From Candidatus Gastranaerophilales bacterium (GTDB lineage Bacteria; Cyanobacteriota; Vampirovibrionia; Gastranaerophilales; Gastranaerophilaceae): 58,409 nucleotides of DNA. Positions 29,522 to 40,069 of this stretch are shown here, piece after piece (position 1 is the stretch's first letter; every line of letters starts with the position of its first letter). The stretch covers positions 1 through 58,409 of the forward strand of contig CALURK010000010.1 in the NCBI GenBank assembly GCA_944323165.1, read 5' to 3'. Made by a program: the position numbers and the translations under genes. The notes below the pieces were generated by a model. That model did not search any database. It was not told the origin of the DNA and was given only the letters and a program-made list of their open reading frames with translations.

Positions 29522-30547
29522 CTACTCTCCTTCATCAATATTTAAATCTTCTGGTATAGAATTTACTATTTCACTAATAGATGTTGTTGCGCACCCAAAT
29601 TGTTTTATAACAATTCCAGCCGCAATATTGCCAATTGTAGCAGCAATTACAGGCTTCGCACCGACAGCTAATGCTAATGTATATAATGCAGTAACTGTAT
29701 CTCCAGCCCCCGTTACATCAAATACCTCGACCTTGTTAAAAACAGGAATGTGATAATAATGACCGCTATTATCTATTATAACCATTCCTTCAGAACCGCA
29801 AGTTATTAGTATGGCTTCTGCCCCTGATTGCTCAAGTAAAATATTACCTGCTTTAATAAAATCTTCTTTTGTTTTTAAATTAAACCCTACATGCTTCTGA
29901 GTATCTGGTAAATTTGGTGTCATTGATGTTACACCATAATACTTATCCAAATTCTTTTGCGCATCTACTATAACTTTTTTATGTAATTTATTTGCATTAC
30001 TAATAATTGCTCTTATTATTCTCTCTGTTAGAGTACCTACATGATAATCTGAAATAATAACGGCATCACAATTTGGAATTTCTTTCTCTATTTGTGCTAT
30101 TATCTTATCTTCAGTTTCTTTTGATAATGGATCTTTTGTTTGTCTGTCTATACGCACTATTTGTTGTGTTATAGAATGAGAACAAGAACCTGAAATTCGG
30201 GTTTTAGTAATAGTTTTCCTATCCTTATCTACAATTAGAGATGAACAATCGATGTTAGCATTTTCAAATGCCTTAGACAAATCAAGTCCTTGATAATCAT
30301 CGCCGATAACCCCAATTACACAGACTTTCCCATCATTTATATCAGCAACATTATGAGCAGCATTTGAAGCTCCACCAAGAATATATTTTGTGTGTGTATG
30401 CTGCAAAATGAGAACCGGAGCTTCTCTAGAAATTCTTTCCGTATCTCCATAAACCATCTCATCTAAAGCTAAGTCACCAACAACCAATATTCTTGCTGAT
30501 TTTAACTTGTTAATAGTATCCTTTATTACATCTTTATCAATATACAT
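29522..30547 (-). CDS. hldA: PfkB-family D-glycero-beta-D-manno-heptose-7-phosphate kinase
   Basis: 341 aa. It is a ribokinase-fold kinase: ILVVGDLALDEMVYGD and ISREAPVLILQ near the N-terminus are typical of RfaE/HldE domain 1, along with YILGGASNAAHNVADI. The anion hole/catalytic motif is DVTGAGDTVTA, and NIAAGIVIKQFGCATTS follows. The C-terminal cytidylyltransferase domain of bifunctional HldE is missing, so this is the monofunctional HldA-type layout. It would phosphorylate heptose-7-phosphate at C1 for ADP-heptose and LPS core. First gene of the minus-strand operon. Confidence 0.8.
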   Translation of the reverse strand: MYIDKDVIKDTINKLKSARILVVGDLALDEMVYGDTERISREAPVLILQHTHTKYILGGASNAAHNVADINDGKVCVIGVIGDDYQGLDLSKAFENANIDCSSLIVDKDRKTITKTRISGSCSHSITQQIVRIDRQTKDPLSKETEDKIIAQIEKEIPNCDAVIISDYHVGTLTERIIRAIISNANKLHKKVIVDAQKNLDKYYGVTSMTPNLPDTQKHVGFNLKTKEDFIKAGNILLEQSGAEAILITCGSEGMVIIDNSGHYYHIPVFNKVEVFDVTGAGDTVTALYTLALAVGAKPVIAATIGNIAAGIVIKQFGCATTSISEIVNSIPEDLNIDEGE

Positions 30548-30564
30548 CTGAAACTCTCTTATGA

Positions 30565-30593
30565 TTGCTTAAACATTAAAACTCGTATATAAT
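30565..30593 (+). promoter_or_regulatory. Predicted promoter of the 30631 gene
   Basis: TTGCTT (30565-30570), 17-bp spacer, perfect TATAAT (30588-30593). The leader of about 31 nt contains GAGAGTGGAG. It lies in the divergent gap with the heptose kinase gene. Confidence 0.65.
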
Positions 30594-30630
30594 ATAATCA
30601 TACTATAAACATGGAAAAAGAGAGTGGAGC

Positions 30631-31506
30631 ATGGCAGATAACAATATTTTTAATGATAAAGATACGATTGATATTAATGAATTAGCTTCACTTAATGAGG
30701 ATATTTCTCCAGAACTTATTGAACAGTTGCAACAAAAATTATCGCAAGATGCACAAACTCTTAATGAAAAAGATAATAGTGTATCAAAAAATTTTAATGT
30801 TAATGACGACACTACATTATTTGAAGAGCCAAATGAAAATAATTCGACAGACCAGCAGAATAGTGAAGAAAATGTAACAAATAAAGAAGATATTCAACCA
30901 GAAAAGCCTGTACATCCTAAAAAAGAAATCAATTTGGACAAAAATTTTGATGACAATTTCATTAAAAAGTACAAAGCAAAGTTAAATAAACAAAAAGAGG
31001 CTGGTGCGAATGATAAAAAATCGGAGGCTGAAAGTACAATAAGTAGCGCTGCCTTTTCTGAAAGTGTTCCTGAAAATACTTCAGAAGATATTGAACAAAT
31101 TTCTAAAGGAAATATTACAGAGCGCAAATTAACAACAGCACAAAAAAATTATAATGACAGCCTTGATTTATTAGACGGAAATGTAAAGTATTCAAAATAT
31201 GTTATATATATTGACCCCCAGAATGTTGATTTTATTGATAGTCTTACTGTAAAAGAAAGAAAAAATCTAATAAATAGAATACTTAGAGAGCAGGATGATA
31301 TTGCGATTACTAAACATAGATTTAAAGTAATAAATTCGGTCATAAAACATATAGTAGTGGCATTATTAACAATAACGATATCAATTCCTGTGATATATTG
31401 GACCATCAATGCATCATTAGAAGCTACTATAAACAATTACAGACGTTCACAATCCATTTTTCAAACTTTATATAAAGAAAATGGAAAAATTACAAATATA
31501 AAATAA
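30631..31506 (+). CDS. Acidic protein with C-terminal membrane anchor
   Basis: 291 aa, not recognised. The first ~170 residues are low-complexity and rich in Asp/Asn/Glu/Ser/Lys, beginning with DTIDINELASLNEDISPELI. Residues ~175-240 look folded (NVKYSKYVIYIDPQNVDFID; VKERKNLINRILREQ), followed by one transmembrane helix (~245-268, VVALLTITISIPVIYW) and a short tail. Composition and layout resemble the two acidic proteins of the 48-52 kb operon, including an ID[IL]-type motif. Strong promoter and ribosome site. It may be a tail-anchored scaffold; function unknown. Confidence 0.65.
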   Translation: MADNNIFNDKDTIDINELASLNEDISPELIEQLQQKLSQDAQTLNEKDNSVSKNFNVNDDTTLFEEPNENNSTDQQNSEENVTNKEDIQPEKPVHPKKEINLDKNFDDNFIKKYKAKLNKQKEAGANDKKSEAESTISSAAFSESVPENTSEDIEQISKGNITERKLTTAQKNYNDSLDLLDGNVKYSKYVIYIDPQNVDFIDSLTVKERKNLINRILREQDDIAITKHRFKVINSVIKHIVVALLTITISIPVIYWTINASLEATINNYRRSQSIFQTLYKENGKITNIK

Positions 31507-31513
31507 TCCAATA

Positions 31514-32200
31514 TTAATCCTCAAGGATTTTATTTGCTATTGCTGTTCCTAATTGATAACCACATATTGATGCAGCTACAAAACCTAAACCTTTTAACAC
31601 ACCCGGCAAAAATTTTAATGATTTATTGCAAAAAGTTTTTGTATTGCAAAAATCTTTTAAAGCTTCTACCTGTTTTGAAGCAAAAGGATTCTTTTTATAA
31701 AGACCTTCTCTTGCAACAGCAACACGTTTTCCATCTATTTTCTTTATAATTGGCATACCAATTATTCTTTTTGCAGCAGCTTCAGAAGCAAACATGGTCC
31801 CCAGTGCTAAACCTTCTCTTACAGCAGCCTCTTTTTTATTATCAGCTGTAGCAACTTTTACAGCGCCAGTAACTGTTATAAGAGGGTTTATGTAATTGGA
31901 TGTAAAGTTTAAAACTTTACCAAAACCATTCAAAACTTTATCACCTTTTGTTAATGCTTTTATTGATTTTTCTGCGCTTGTAAAACCTGTCGCTAATTTA
32001 TTAGTTGACTCCTTTGCAATAGCAGAAACTCCTTTTGCAGCATTTAAAATTTGACCGCCAGCTATATCCATGTTCATTGCTGCAACAAATGGATTACTTT
32101 GCGATAAAGCATCTGCACCTGAATTTGCTCTTCGTGATGAAAATATTCCACTAGATATAACTGATGGCATAAACGATGTTATAGCAATACCTGATGTCAT
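31514..32200 (-). CDS. Orphan Ala/Gly-rich protein
   Basis: 228 aa, not recognised. A short N-terminal hydrophobic stretch (MTSGIAITSFMPSVISSGIF), an RRANSGADALSQSNPF segment, then alternating small-residue hydrophobic helices (NYINPLITVTGAVKVA; EGLALGTMFASEAAAK; LPGVLKGLGFVAASICGYQ). It may interact with membrane but has no classical strong span. AAAGG lies 8 nt before the ATG. Convergent with the 30631 gene (7-bp gap). Probably lineage-specific. Confidence 0.6.
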   Translation of the reverse strand: MTSGIAITSFMPSVISSGIFSSRRANSGADALSQSNPFVAAMNMDIAGGQILNAAKGVSAIAKESTNKLATGFTSAEKSIKALTKGDKVLNGFGKVLNFTSNYINPLITVTGAVKVATADNKKEAAVREGLALGTMFASEAAAKRIIGMPIIKKIDGKRVAVAREGLYKKNPFASKQVEALKDFCNTKTFCNKSLKFLPGVLKGLGFVAASICGYQLGTAIANKILED

Positions 32201-32306
32201 ATTATAAACCTTTACAACACTATCTAATTACACACGATATTTATATAAAGTCACCATTTGTGCTAAAATTTCATAATTTAACAAAATCTTTACAAAAATT
32301 AATAAA

Positions 32307-33650
32307 TTATGCCTCTTCAGACTCTTCTTCATTAACAACAGGTTCTCTATATATTTGTAATTTTGTAATTCTTGCCCCATCAATTTCTTTGACTGTAAAT
32401 GTTAAGCCGTTAAAAGTTACAGTATCTTCAACTTCAGCGATTCGTCCCAAAAGTTTTACAACTAAACCTGCGATAGTATCTACATCGTCTTCATCAAATT
32501 GGGACTCTTTTAAATTGAAAAACTCGACAAATTCATCAATTCTCATCATCCCATTTGCGATATAAGTATTTTCACCAATTTCCTTTATATTAGCTTCGGT
32601 ATCTTCATCAAATTCGTCTTGCACATCGCCAATAATTTCTTCCAGAACATCTTCCAATGTAATTAACCCCGATGTTCCACCGAATTCATCTATTACAACA
32701 GCAATCTGGCAGTGACGCTTTTTAAATTCTATAATTAAATTATCCAACGTCATAGTTTCTGGAACTAAAATTAGCGGTCTTATTAATTTCTTTATCGAAT
32801 AATTTTCATGAGTCATTGCCATAGAATACAAGTCTTTTACATGAATAAATCCTAAAATCTTATCAATGTTTTCTTCATAGACCGGATACCTTGTGTATTG
32901 ATTTTCTAGAGCAGTTTTATTTAACTCCTCATAAGAAATATCATTAGGAATACAAACCATGTCTGTTCTAGGTATCATGACCTGTTTTGCCATTAAATCC
33001 GAAAACTTGAACATATTATGAAGCATCTCTGCTTCAGTTTCATTTAAAACACCTTCATTATAACTTGCATCAACAAGCATATCTAATTCTTCAGTTGAGT
33101 GTACTAGAGAAGCATCTTCAGAATTAGCATGACAAGCTGCAAGAATTTTATTACCAGACACTTCTAAAAGCAACACAAATGGCTTTAATATGGTAATAAA
33201 CATATCCATCGGAGTTGCGATAAGTAATGATAATGTTTCCGGATGTCTTAAAGAGATACATTTTGGAAGCTGTTCACCTAATAATACATGGAAATATGTA
33301 ACTAGTACAAATGAAATCGGAACAGCTATTATATGAGCTGAAATCGTGCTATATGAAGATACAACAAACCTTATTACAGGTTCTATAATTTGAACAATAG
33401 TCGATTCTGCAACCCACCCTAAAGCTATACTTGCTATTGTCACACCTAACTGAGCTGCCGCAAGCATTCTATTAACATCATTAACTAACTTTAAAGCTTT
33501 TTTAGCATTTGAATTTCCCTCATTAGATAACTGTTCTAAGCGAGTTTTTCTCACTTTAACAAGTGAAAATTCGGCTGCTACAAAAAAAGCATTTACAAAT
33601 AATAAAAATAAAATTACAAAAATATTTATAAAAAAATCTGTCAGACCCAT
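32307..33650 (-). CDS. CNNM/CorC-HlyC family membrane protein (DUF21, CBS pair)
   Basis: 447 aa. An N-terminal DUF21 membrane domain (1-~195; FFVAAEFSLVKVRKTRLEQL, AAAQLGVTIASIALGW) is followed by two CBS domains (~215-335; MIPRTDMVCIPND, FIHVKDLYSMAM, VIDEFGGTSGLITLEDVLEE) and the C-terminal CorC_HlyC domain (~355-430). These proteins are linked to Mg or Na/Mg transport and resistance; the hemolysin name is historical. Length and domain order are complete. No strong ribosome site is visible beyond CGAGAG. Confidence 0.92.
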   Translation of the reverse strand: MGLTDFFINIFVILFLLFVNAFFVAAEFSLVKVRKTRLEQLSNEGNSNAKKALKLVNDVNRMLAAAQLGVTIASIALGWVAESTIVQIIEPVIRFVVSSYSTISAHIIAVPISFVLVTYFHVLLGEQLPKCISLRHPETLSLLIATPMDMFITILKPFVLLLEVSGNKILAACHANSEDASLVHSTEELDMLVDASYNEGVLNETEAEMLHNMFKFSDLMAKQVMIPRTDMVCIPNDISYEELNKTALENQYTRYPVYEENIDKILGFIHVKDLYSMAMTHENYSIKKLIRPLILVPETMTLDNLIIEFKKRHCQIAVVIDEFGGTSGLITLEDVLEEIIGDVQDEFDEDTEANIKEIGENTYIANGMMRIDEFVEFFNLKESQFDEDDVDTIAGLVVKLLGRIAEVEDTVTFNGLTFTVKEIDGARITKLQIYREPVVNEEESEEA

Positions 33651-33705
33651 TTACTCTCGTATACCTTATAATTATACATACAATTTTACAATACAGCAGA
33701 TTATT

Positions 33706-33734
33706 TTGCAATAATAAACAAACCATAATATAAT
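33706..33734 (+). promoter_or_regulatory. Promoter abutting the DUF3326 start codon (leaderless)
   Basis: TTGCAA (33706-33711), exact 17-bp spacer, perfect TATAAT (33729-33734). The expected +1 falls on 33741/33742, and the ATG begins at 33742, so the mRNA should have no 5' leader. Confidence 0.7.
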
Positions 33735-33741
33735 TAGAACT

Positions 33742-34698
33742 ATGATTACAGGAGCGTTTATAATACCTACGGGAATTGGAGCCTCAATTGGAGGTTTTGC
33801 CGGTGATGCAAGTTTTTGGGCAAGAAAATTTGCATCTAAAAGTAGGCTTATAGTAAACCCAAATGTCGTTAATGCTGCTGTTTTTTCAGGCATTACTGAA
33901 AATATGCTATACGTTGAAGGGTATTCACTTGATGAATTTTTTAAAGGCAATATTAATATACAAACTTCCTCTCACAATAAAATAGGTGTTATTTTTGACA
34001 AATCAATACCTAAACAAGTGCTTAATGTCCACATAAATACAATAAATGCTGTAAAAACAGTTTATGGAATAGATATTTGCGGATATGAAATTACAAAAGA
34101 AAATGTTGGCATAGAGTTTTTTATTGACCAATCAGGTGCTTCTATGGGAAATGTTAGAAATCCTGATACATTAAGATTAGCTGCCTCTAAATTATTAAAA
34201 CAAGGAGCAGAAGCCATTGCTATAGTTTGCCATTTTCCGGAGGAACAGGGTGATGAATATTCAAAAGGTATTGGAGTGGATCCAGTTGGAGGAGTTGAGG
34301 CTATAATTTCACACTTCATCTCAAAGGAATTCAAAGTTCCTTGCGCTCATGCTCCGGCTTTTAGTGATATTACAATTTCTACGGATGTAGTTGACCCCAG
34401 ATGTTCTGCGGAATATATTACACCAACATTTTTACCATGTATTCTCATAGGATTAGATAACGCTCCAAAGTTTTCTACCGAAAGTAAAGATGTAATAACT
34501 AGTAAAGATATTAATTATCTTGTAGTCCCTTATGATTCCATTGGCTGTATACCTGTTTTGGAAATGATTAAAAACAATAAACCTGTTTTTGCAGTTAAAG
34601 AAAATAAAACAGTTTTAAATGTAACCCCTGAAAATTTCTATAATCAATGCAAAGTCTACGATACATACTCAGATTTATATAATGAACTTTTTGCATAA
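33742..34698 (+). CDS. DUF3326 family protein
   Basis: 318 aa. The opening MITGAFIIPTGIGASIGGFAGD, then VNAAVFSGITENMLYVEG, GASMGNVRNPDTLRLAASKL and GIGVDPVGGVEAIISH, are what I recall of DUF3326, a family of cyanobacteria and plants with no known biochemical role. It is soluble with no signal peptide. There is no ribosome binding site; the promoter -10 ends 7 nt before the ATG, so it is probably read from a leaderless mRNA. Followed by its own terminator. Confidence 0.8.
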   Translation: MITGAFIIPTGIGASIGGFAGDASFWARKFASKSRLIVNPNVVNAAVFSGITENMLYVEGYSLDEFFKGNINIQTSSHNKIGVIFDKSIPKQVLNVHINTINAVKTVYGIDICGYEITKENVGIEFFIDQSGASMGNVRNPDTLRLAASKLLKQGAEAIAIVCHFPEEQGDEYSKGIGVDPVGGVEAIISHFISKEFKVPCAHAPAFSDITISTDVVDPRCSAEYITPTFLPCILIGLDNAPKFSTESKDVITSKDINYLVVPYDSIGCIPVLEMIKNNKPVFAVKENKTVLNVTPENFYNQCKVYDTYSDLYNELFA

Positions 34699-34699
34699 A

Positions 34700-34729
34700 A
34701 AAATAAGAGCTTATAAAAGCCCTTATTTT
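34700..34729. terminator. Terminator between DUF3326 and tig
   Basis: 13-bp stem AAAATAAGAGCTT / AAGCCCTTATTTT with one A-C mismatch and a 4-nt loop, ending in T residues. It lies between convergent genes and can act on both strands. Confidence 0.8.
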
Positions 34730-34746
34730 TCATAATAATATATTCT

Positions 34747-36039
34747 CTACTTTATATTTACAGTATTATTGTCAGCTAAGAATTGTGTGACTTTCTCGTT
34801 CAAAGCTTGTTGAGAAATTGCGTTAAAAACACCAGGAGTTTGTGATAGCTGTTTTATCATAGTATTTGTATCAATTTGATACACCCTGCTTAATTCTGAA
34901 AGTTTTGCACCAAATTCAGCCTGAGAAACTACGATATTCTCTTTCTTTGCGATTTCATCAATTACAAGAGAGTTTTTAACTCTTACAGCGGCATCTTCTT
35001 TAAGACTTTTCATAATTTCATCATAGCCTTGAGCTGCTACAGCCTGATCCCAAGTAAAGCCTTGCATAGAAAGCTTTTGCTTATATTCTTCGACCAGTTG
35101 ATCAGCTTCTCTGTCAATCATTGACTGCTGAATATCAACTTTTGCTTCACTTGTAACTTTGTCAAAAATCGCTTTTTCAGAATTTACCCTGTCAATATCT
35201 GCTTTTTGAGTATCTAAATATTTTTGAATATCAGCTTTTAATTCGTCTACAGTCTTAAATGGACCTATCTTTTGAACAAACTCATCTGTTAATTCTGGGA
35301 GCACTTTTGCTTTGATTTCATTAATTTTGCATTTAAATACAGCCGGCTGTCCAGCAAGTTTCTTTTCATGGTACTCTTCAGGGAAAGTAACATTAATTTC
35401 GAATTCCTCACCTAAAGACTTGTCAACCAACTGCTCTGCAAAACCAGGTATAAAACTCGAATGAGCAAGATCTAATGTATAATTCTTAGCATCACCGTGT
35501 TCTATTTTTTCACCATTAGAAAAACCTTCAAAATCAAATACTATTGTATCATTTGCAACAGTTTTTCTATCTGTAACAACAACAGTTGTTGAATGTTGCT
35601 CTAACAAACCATCAATTGATTTTTGAAGAGCATCTTCAGGTATCTTATAACCATCAATGTCAACTGTGAGTCCTTTATAATCACCTAGAACAACTTCAGG
35701 TCTTAATTCTATTTTTGCAACTATTTTTAAATCTTCACCAATTTTATAATCATAAGATTCTACATAAGGCTGAGCAACTACATCAAAATTATTTTCTTTA
35801 ATAACTTCTGAAAATATTTTTGGTAAAGCGCTTTCTAAAGCTTCATGTTTAATTCTGTCTTCCCCGATATTTTGCTCTACAATATTTCTTGGAGCTTTAC
35901 CTTTTCTAAAACCTGGAATATTTACATATTGTGACAATCTTTTAGCAGCATTATTATAATAATTTACAGCATCTTTTGCCGGAATTTCAATATCAACTTT
36001 CACAATATTTTCCGGCTGTTTTTCAATTGTAGTTTTCAT
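34747..36039 (-). CDS. tig: Trigger factor
   Basis: 430 aa. A ribosome-bound chaperone with peptidyl-prolyl isomerase activity. The ribosome-docking loop GFRKGKAPRNIVEQNIG (~39-55) is intact, followed by the FKBP-like PPIase domain (~150-245; FEGFSNGEKIEHGDAKNYTL, FEINVTFPEEYHEKKLAG) and the helical C-terminal arms. Length is typical. AGAGGA precedes the ATG. It lies downstream of rpoC2 on the same strand, separated by a terminator; no clpP or clpX follows. Confidence 0.96.
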   Translation of the reverse strand: MKTTIEKQPENIVKVDIEIPAKDAVNYYNNAAKRLSQYVNIPGFRKGKAPRNIVEQNIGEDRIKHEALESALPKIFSEVIKENNFDVVAQPYVESYDYKIGEDLKIVAKIELRPEVVLGDYKGLTVDIDGYKIPEDALQKSIDGLLEQHSTTVVVTDRKTVANDTIVFDFEGFSNGEKIEHGDAKNYTLDLAHSSFIPGFAEQLVDKSLGEEFEINVTFPEEYHEKKLAGQPAVFKCKINEIKAKVLPELTDEFVQKIGPFKTVDELKADIQKYLDTQKADIDRVNSEKAIFDKVTSEAKVDIQQSMIDREADQLVEEYKQKLSMQGFTWDQAVAAQGYDEIMKSLKEDAAVRVKNSLVIDEIAKKENIVVSQAEFGAKLSELSRVYQIDTNTMIKQLSQTPGVFNAISQQALNEKVTQFLADNNTVNIK

Positions 36040-36117
36040 TTAATCATCCTCTTTTTCAATACTTATTACAATATAAAACTACTACAAACAGAGGATATTG
36101 TAAAGTTTTAACATAAC

Positions 36118-36149
36118 AAAAGGTCGTATCCTTAAGGACACGACCTTTT
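36118..36149 (-). terminator. Terminator of the rpoB-rpoC1-rpoC2 operon
   Basis: 14-bp stem AAAAGGTCGTATCC / GGACACGACCTTTT with one A-C mismatch and a TTAA loop. On the minus strand it follows the rpoC2 stop by about 18 nt and ends in TTTT. Confidence 0.8.
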
Positions 36150-36167
36150 TATCTCTCTTAATATTAA

Positions 36168-39100
36168 TTACTTATTGTCTTTATCTTCAGGAGTTAACTC
36201 AGGAGCACCAAACATGCCCTCAATTTCCTCCAGAATTGCTGCCGGTTTTCTTGCTTGATTTCTTTGTGCAGCACGTTTTTGAGCTTCTCTGTCACGTTCC
36301 TCACTCGCATAAGTTAGGTGATGGAAGCCGGTACCAGCAGGTATCAAACGACCTATAATAACGTTTTCTTTCAAACCTCTCAATAGATCTTTCTTTCCTT
36401 CAACAGCAGCTTCTGTTAAGATTCTTGTCGTTTCTTGGAAAGATGCTGCTGAAATAAAGCTTTCTGTGTTCAAAGAAGCTTTTGTTATACCTAACAACAT
36501 ATATTCACAAGTTGCTTCTTGTCCACCATGTTCGCGGACAGCATTATTTTCATTTTCAAAAGCTTGTACTTCTATTAACTCTCCAGGTAATAAGTTTGTA
36601 TCACCAGCTTCTATAACTCTTACCTTCTTAGTCATCTGACGTACAATGATTTCAATGTGTTTGTCAGCAATTTCAACACCTTGTGAACGGTATACTCTTT
36701 GAACTTCATCTACAAGATATTGTTGAGCTTCCTCAGGGCCGCATAATCTTATTACATCATGAGGATTTAAAGGACCACTTGTTAATGGTTGACCTTTCTT
36801 AATCTTTTGCTTATTTTGAACAACTATACTTGCATCAATTGCAAATTTTATTTCTGTTCTGCTTCCACCTTCTGTAACTAAGAATAATCTCGGAACTTCA
36901 TCTTCAATTTCAATTTCTGCAACACCATCTGTTTCAGCTAATATAGCACAATCTTTTGGTTTTCTTGCTTCTAAAAGTTCTTCTACACGCGGCAAACCTT
37001 GAACTATATCACCTGTTTTCTCTCTTTCGAATACAAGTGTTGCCAACATATCACCACGTAGTACCAAAGAGCCTTCTTCTACCTGTAACATAGTACCAGG
37101 GCTTATCAAATACGGTCTACCCATTCTTATTGTTACAGATTTTGGCGTTACATCAATAATTTTACCTGACACAGTTGCAGCCTCACCAGATTCTGCAAGA
37201 ACTGTATCCAATTTTATGAAATCGCCTTTCTTGACAGTAGGTTTAGATTTAGTATCAATTACCGTTTCAAAGTTTTGACAATTTAACAGTAATCTTCTTG
37301 ACTCAGCTACATCACCCTTTATTGATGCTACACCGTCATTTAACGCTAAAACCTCAGTTTTTGCAATCGGAGTTTTTGCATCAATTACCTGTCCATTTTC
37401 TACAAGAAGCTCTGTCTGAAGAGAACTATTAAGCTTAGAATTTCCTTCCAATTCTCTTCTTACAATTAATGTTTCTAGTACAACGATTTTTAACTCGCCT
37501 TTATCATCTAATTCAACCAGACCTTTTAAGTGAGATAAATATCCTTGCATTTGAAGCACTAAACTTGTTCTTGTTAATGTTGCACCGTCAAGGTTTCTTA
37601 CTCTTGCGCCATCTTTATATTGCAATTGAGTTACAGGTACAATGTTTATTAATTCATCAGTTGTATTGAACTTAATAGAAACATCTCTTTGTTCAATAAA
37701 CATTGGCTGAACTGGTCTTACAAGTATTTGAACAGGTTTATCTTCTAATGATTCTTCTTCTAATGATGTTGTATCAATTTCTTCATCCAAATCATCAATA
37801 TCTAAATCATCAAAATCCATTTCCATTATTGTTACAATAGAAGTTTCTTTTGCCTTTATACCTTTAGCAATAGTAGTTCCAGCTTCAACTACAGAGCCTT
37901 CCTCTACTTTTAATTCAGAAACACTCGACAATGTGTGAACTTCACCAGGTCTTATTGTAACTTCATGAACGACATCATTGAATTCTTTGAATTCTACGAT
38001 ACCGTCAATGTGACAATATACATCTTTTACAACCTCGGTACCTGCTGTAACGAAGGTTCCATTGTCAACCATTTTTAATGAAGAATCTTTATTTATTTGA
38101 TGAACTTCTTCAGGTACAAAAACAATATTACCAGGCTTTGTAACTATTTGATTTTCATCAACTTCTACATCAACATATTTAATCTCACCTGATGAAGAAA
38201 CTGAACATTCATCGTCAACAAGCTCTGCGATGATCATACCATTTTCAACGGTTGTATCAATAGGTGCTTTAACAATGTATTTTTCGCCGGTTTTCTTCAC
38301 TGTCCAAAGTTGTTCTTTTTTAGTTTGTTCAAAGGAAGCATTTGCAGGAGTTAAAGATGCGATTACGATAGTAATTTCTTTACCTTGAACAATTTTATTA
38401 ATCTTATTCTTTCCTGATTTAACTTCTTCTACTACTAAGTCTTCAGAATAGCGAACTTCACCACCGTGTTCAGAAATCATAATTGTTTCAGCTAATTTAT
38501 CGCCAGCTTTAACTTTTTGCTCGTCTGATACCAAAACCTTTGAACCACCTGGTAAGTTATATACATCACCACCGATAATCCAAACAATACCGTTTTTATT
38601 AGCTGTTCTTGAAATATTACCTTGTCTGTCTTTCTTTTCATCCGCAACAAAGTCTTCAAAAAGAACCATACCTGACATATCAGCATTAATATCTTTTGTT
38701 GCCTTTTCTGTCAAACGACCTGAATCATTCATTGATGGCTTAAATTCAGCTAGTTTGAAGTTTTTCTCTACCTTCATTCCATCTTCAAAGAATACAGTTG
38801 CACCTGCTGGAATATGGTATGAAACAGATTTTTTTGCACCTTTAACTTCAATATCAGCTTCATATATAGAAACTCTTACAACATCACCGTGACGAGTTCT
38901 AAGTTCTCTTGTCTTAAGCTTAGATTCAACAGTACCAGCTTCAGTTGCGTGAATTTCTTTTGTAGCTTCTTTTACACCAACTGCACCGCCAGTGTGGAAT
39001 GTTCTCATTGTTAACTGTGTACCAGGTTCACCGATTGATTGAGCTGCAATAATACCAATTGCTTCCCCAACATCTACAAGTTTTTGAGTTGTCATAGCCC

Positions 39101-40028
39101 AACCATAACATTTTTGACAAACGCCATATTCTAAGCCACATGTTAAACCTGAACGGACTTTTAACTCTTGAAGATTTAAGTGAGATATTTTCTTAATATC
39201 TTTTCTATCCATTGTCGTATTCTTAGCAACTAAAAGAGTTTTTCCGTCTTCATCATAGATATCCTGAGCAACAGTTCTTCCTAACAATCTATCTATCAAA
39301 GGAACTATAACATTGTCACCATCACAGATAGGCTTCATGTTAATACACTTGTCTGTGCCGCAATCTGTATCTCTTATGATAACATCTTGAGCAACATCAA
39401 CCAAACGTCTTGTTAAGTAACCTGAGTCAGCTGTTTTAAGAGCTGTATCTACAAGACCTTTTCTTGCACCATATGATGAAATGATATATTCAGTAACCGA
39501 TAGACCTTCTTTAAAGTTTGAAGTAATAGGCATGTCAACGATTTGACCTTGTGCGTCTGCCATCAAACCTCTCATACCAACTAACTGTGATACCTGAGAT
39601 AAGTTACCTCTTGCTCCAGAGAATGCCATCATATATACAGGGTTTAATTTATCGAAGTTTTCAACAACTTGTTCTGTTAATCTTGCAGTAGTTTCAGACC
39701 AAGTATCAATAACTTTTGTATATCTTTCTACTTCTGTAATTTCACCCTTTAAATATCTGTTTGTAGATTTTTCTATTTCTGCTTCAGCCTCTTTCAAAAG
39801 TTCTTTCTTAGATTCAGGAACTGTAAGGTCTGCAATAGAAATAGTTACACCAGATTTTGTTGCATATTTGTAACCCAAATTCTTCAAAGTATCAGCAAGT
39901 TCAGCTGTTTTTGCACCGCCGAATTCAAGATAAATCTGAGCAAGCAACTTATTCAAGCCCTTTTTGTCCATTTGTTTATTAATGAACTCAAGAGTGTGAG
40001 CTTTTGCATGTGTATAAGTATTTTCCAT
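36168..40028 (-). CDS. rpoC2: RNA polymerase beta-prime C-terminal subunit (RpoC2, cyanobacterial type)
   Basis: 1286 aa. Covers the C-terminal part of bacterial beta'. Zinc ligands Cys223, Cys297, Cys304 and Cys307 have exactly the E. coli spacing (74, 7, 3). The trigger-loop N-half [20 protein letters not shown] (~325-344) and C-half [17 protein letters not shown] (~1010-1026) are separated by about 655 residues rich in barrel-sandwich-like beta units, an SI3-type insertion as in cyanobacteria. The C-terminus carries the usual [15 protein letters not shown]. It has its own ribosome site 41 nt after rpoC1, so the split is genuine. Confidence 0.97.
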   Translation of the reverse strand: MENTYTHAKAHTLEFINKQMDKKGLNKLLAQIYLEFGGAKTAELADTLKNLGYKYATKSGVTISIADLTVPESKKELLKEAEAEIEKSTNRYLKGEITEVERYTKVIDTWSETTARLTEQVVENFDKLNPVYMMAFSGARGNLSQVSQLVGMRGLMADAQGQIVDMPITSNFKEGLSVTEYIISSYGARKGLVDTALKTADSGYLTRRLVDVAQDVIIRDTDCGTDKCINMKPICDGDNVIVPLIDRLLGRTVAQDIYDEDGKTLLVAKNTTMDRKDIKKISHLNLQELKVRSGLTCGLEYGVCQKCYGWAMTTQKLVDVGEAIGIIAAQSIGEPGTQLTMRTFHTGGAVGVKEATKEIHATEAGTVESKLKTRELRTRHGDVVRVSIYEADIEVKGAKKSVSYHIPAGATVFFEDGMKVEKNFKLAEFKPSMNDSGRLTEKATKDINADMSGMVLFEDFVADEKKDRQGNISRTANKNGIVWIIGGDVYNLPGGSKVLVSDEQKVKAGDKLAETIMISEHGGEVRYSEDLVVEEVKSGKNKINKIVQGKEITIVIASLTPANASFEQTKKEQLWTVKKTGEKYIVKAPIDTTVENGMIIAELVDDECSVSSSGEIKYVDVEVDENQIVTKPGNIVFVPEEVHQINKDSSLKMVDNGTFVTAGTEVVKDVYCHIDGIVEFKEFNDVVHEVTIRPGEVHTLSSVSELKVEEGSVVEAGTTIAKGIKAKETSIVTIMEMDFDDLDIDDLDEEIDTTSLEEESLEDKPVQILVRPVQPMFIEQRDVSIKFNTTDELINIVPVTQLQYKDGARVRNLDGATLTRTSLVLQMQGYLSHLKGLVELDDKGELKIVVLETLIVRRELEGNSKLNSSLQTELLVENGQVIDAKTPIAKTEVLALNDGVASIKGDVAESRRLLLNCQNFETVIDTKSKPTVKKGDFIKLDTVLAESGEAATVSGKIIDVTPKSVTIRMGRPYLISPGTMLQVEEGSLVLRGDMLATLVFEREKTGDIVQGLPRVEELLEARKPKDCAILAETDGVAEIEIEDEVPRLFLVTEGGSRTEIKFAIDASIVVQNKQKIKKGQPLTSGPLNPHDVIRLCGPEEAQQYLVDEVQRVYRSQGVEIADKHIEIIVRQMTKKVRVIEAGDTNLLPGELIEVQAFENENNAVREHGGQEATCEYMLLGITKASLNTESFISAASFQETTRILTEAAVEGKKDLLRGLKENVIIGRLIPAGTGFHHLTYASEERDREAQKRAAQRNQARKPAAILEEIEGMFGAPELTPEDKDNK

Positions 40029-40069
40029 TTTTATATATTCCTCAATTTCTTTACTTTTCTCGTAATTTA

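Noticed and set aside
29522-30547. Bifunctional HldE
   Set aside because: The protein ends after the kinase fold; no cytidylyltransferase HxGH motif is present.
40029-40069. Frameshift or sequencing error splitting rpoC
   Set aside because: Each half has its own start and ribosome site, and the split point matches the cyanobacterial gene arrangement.
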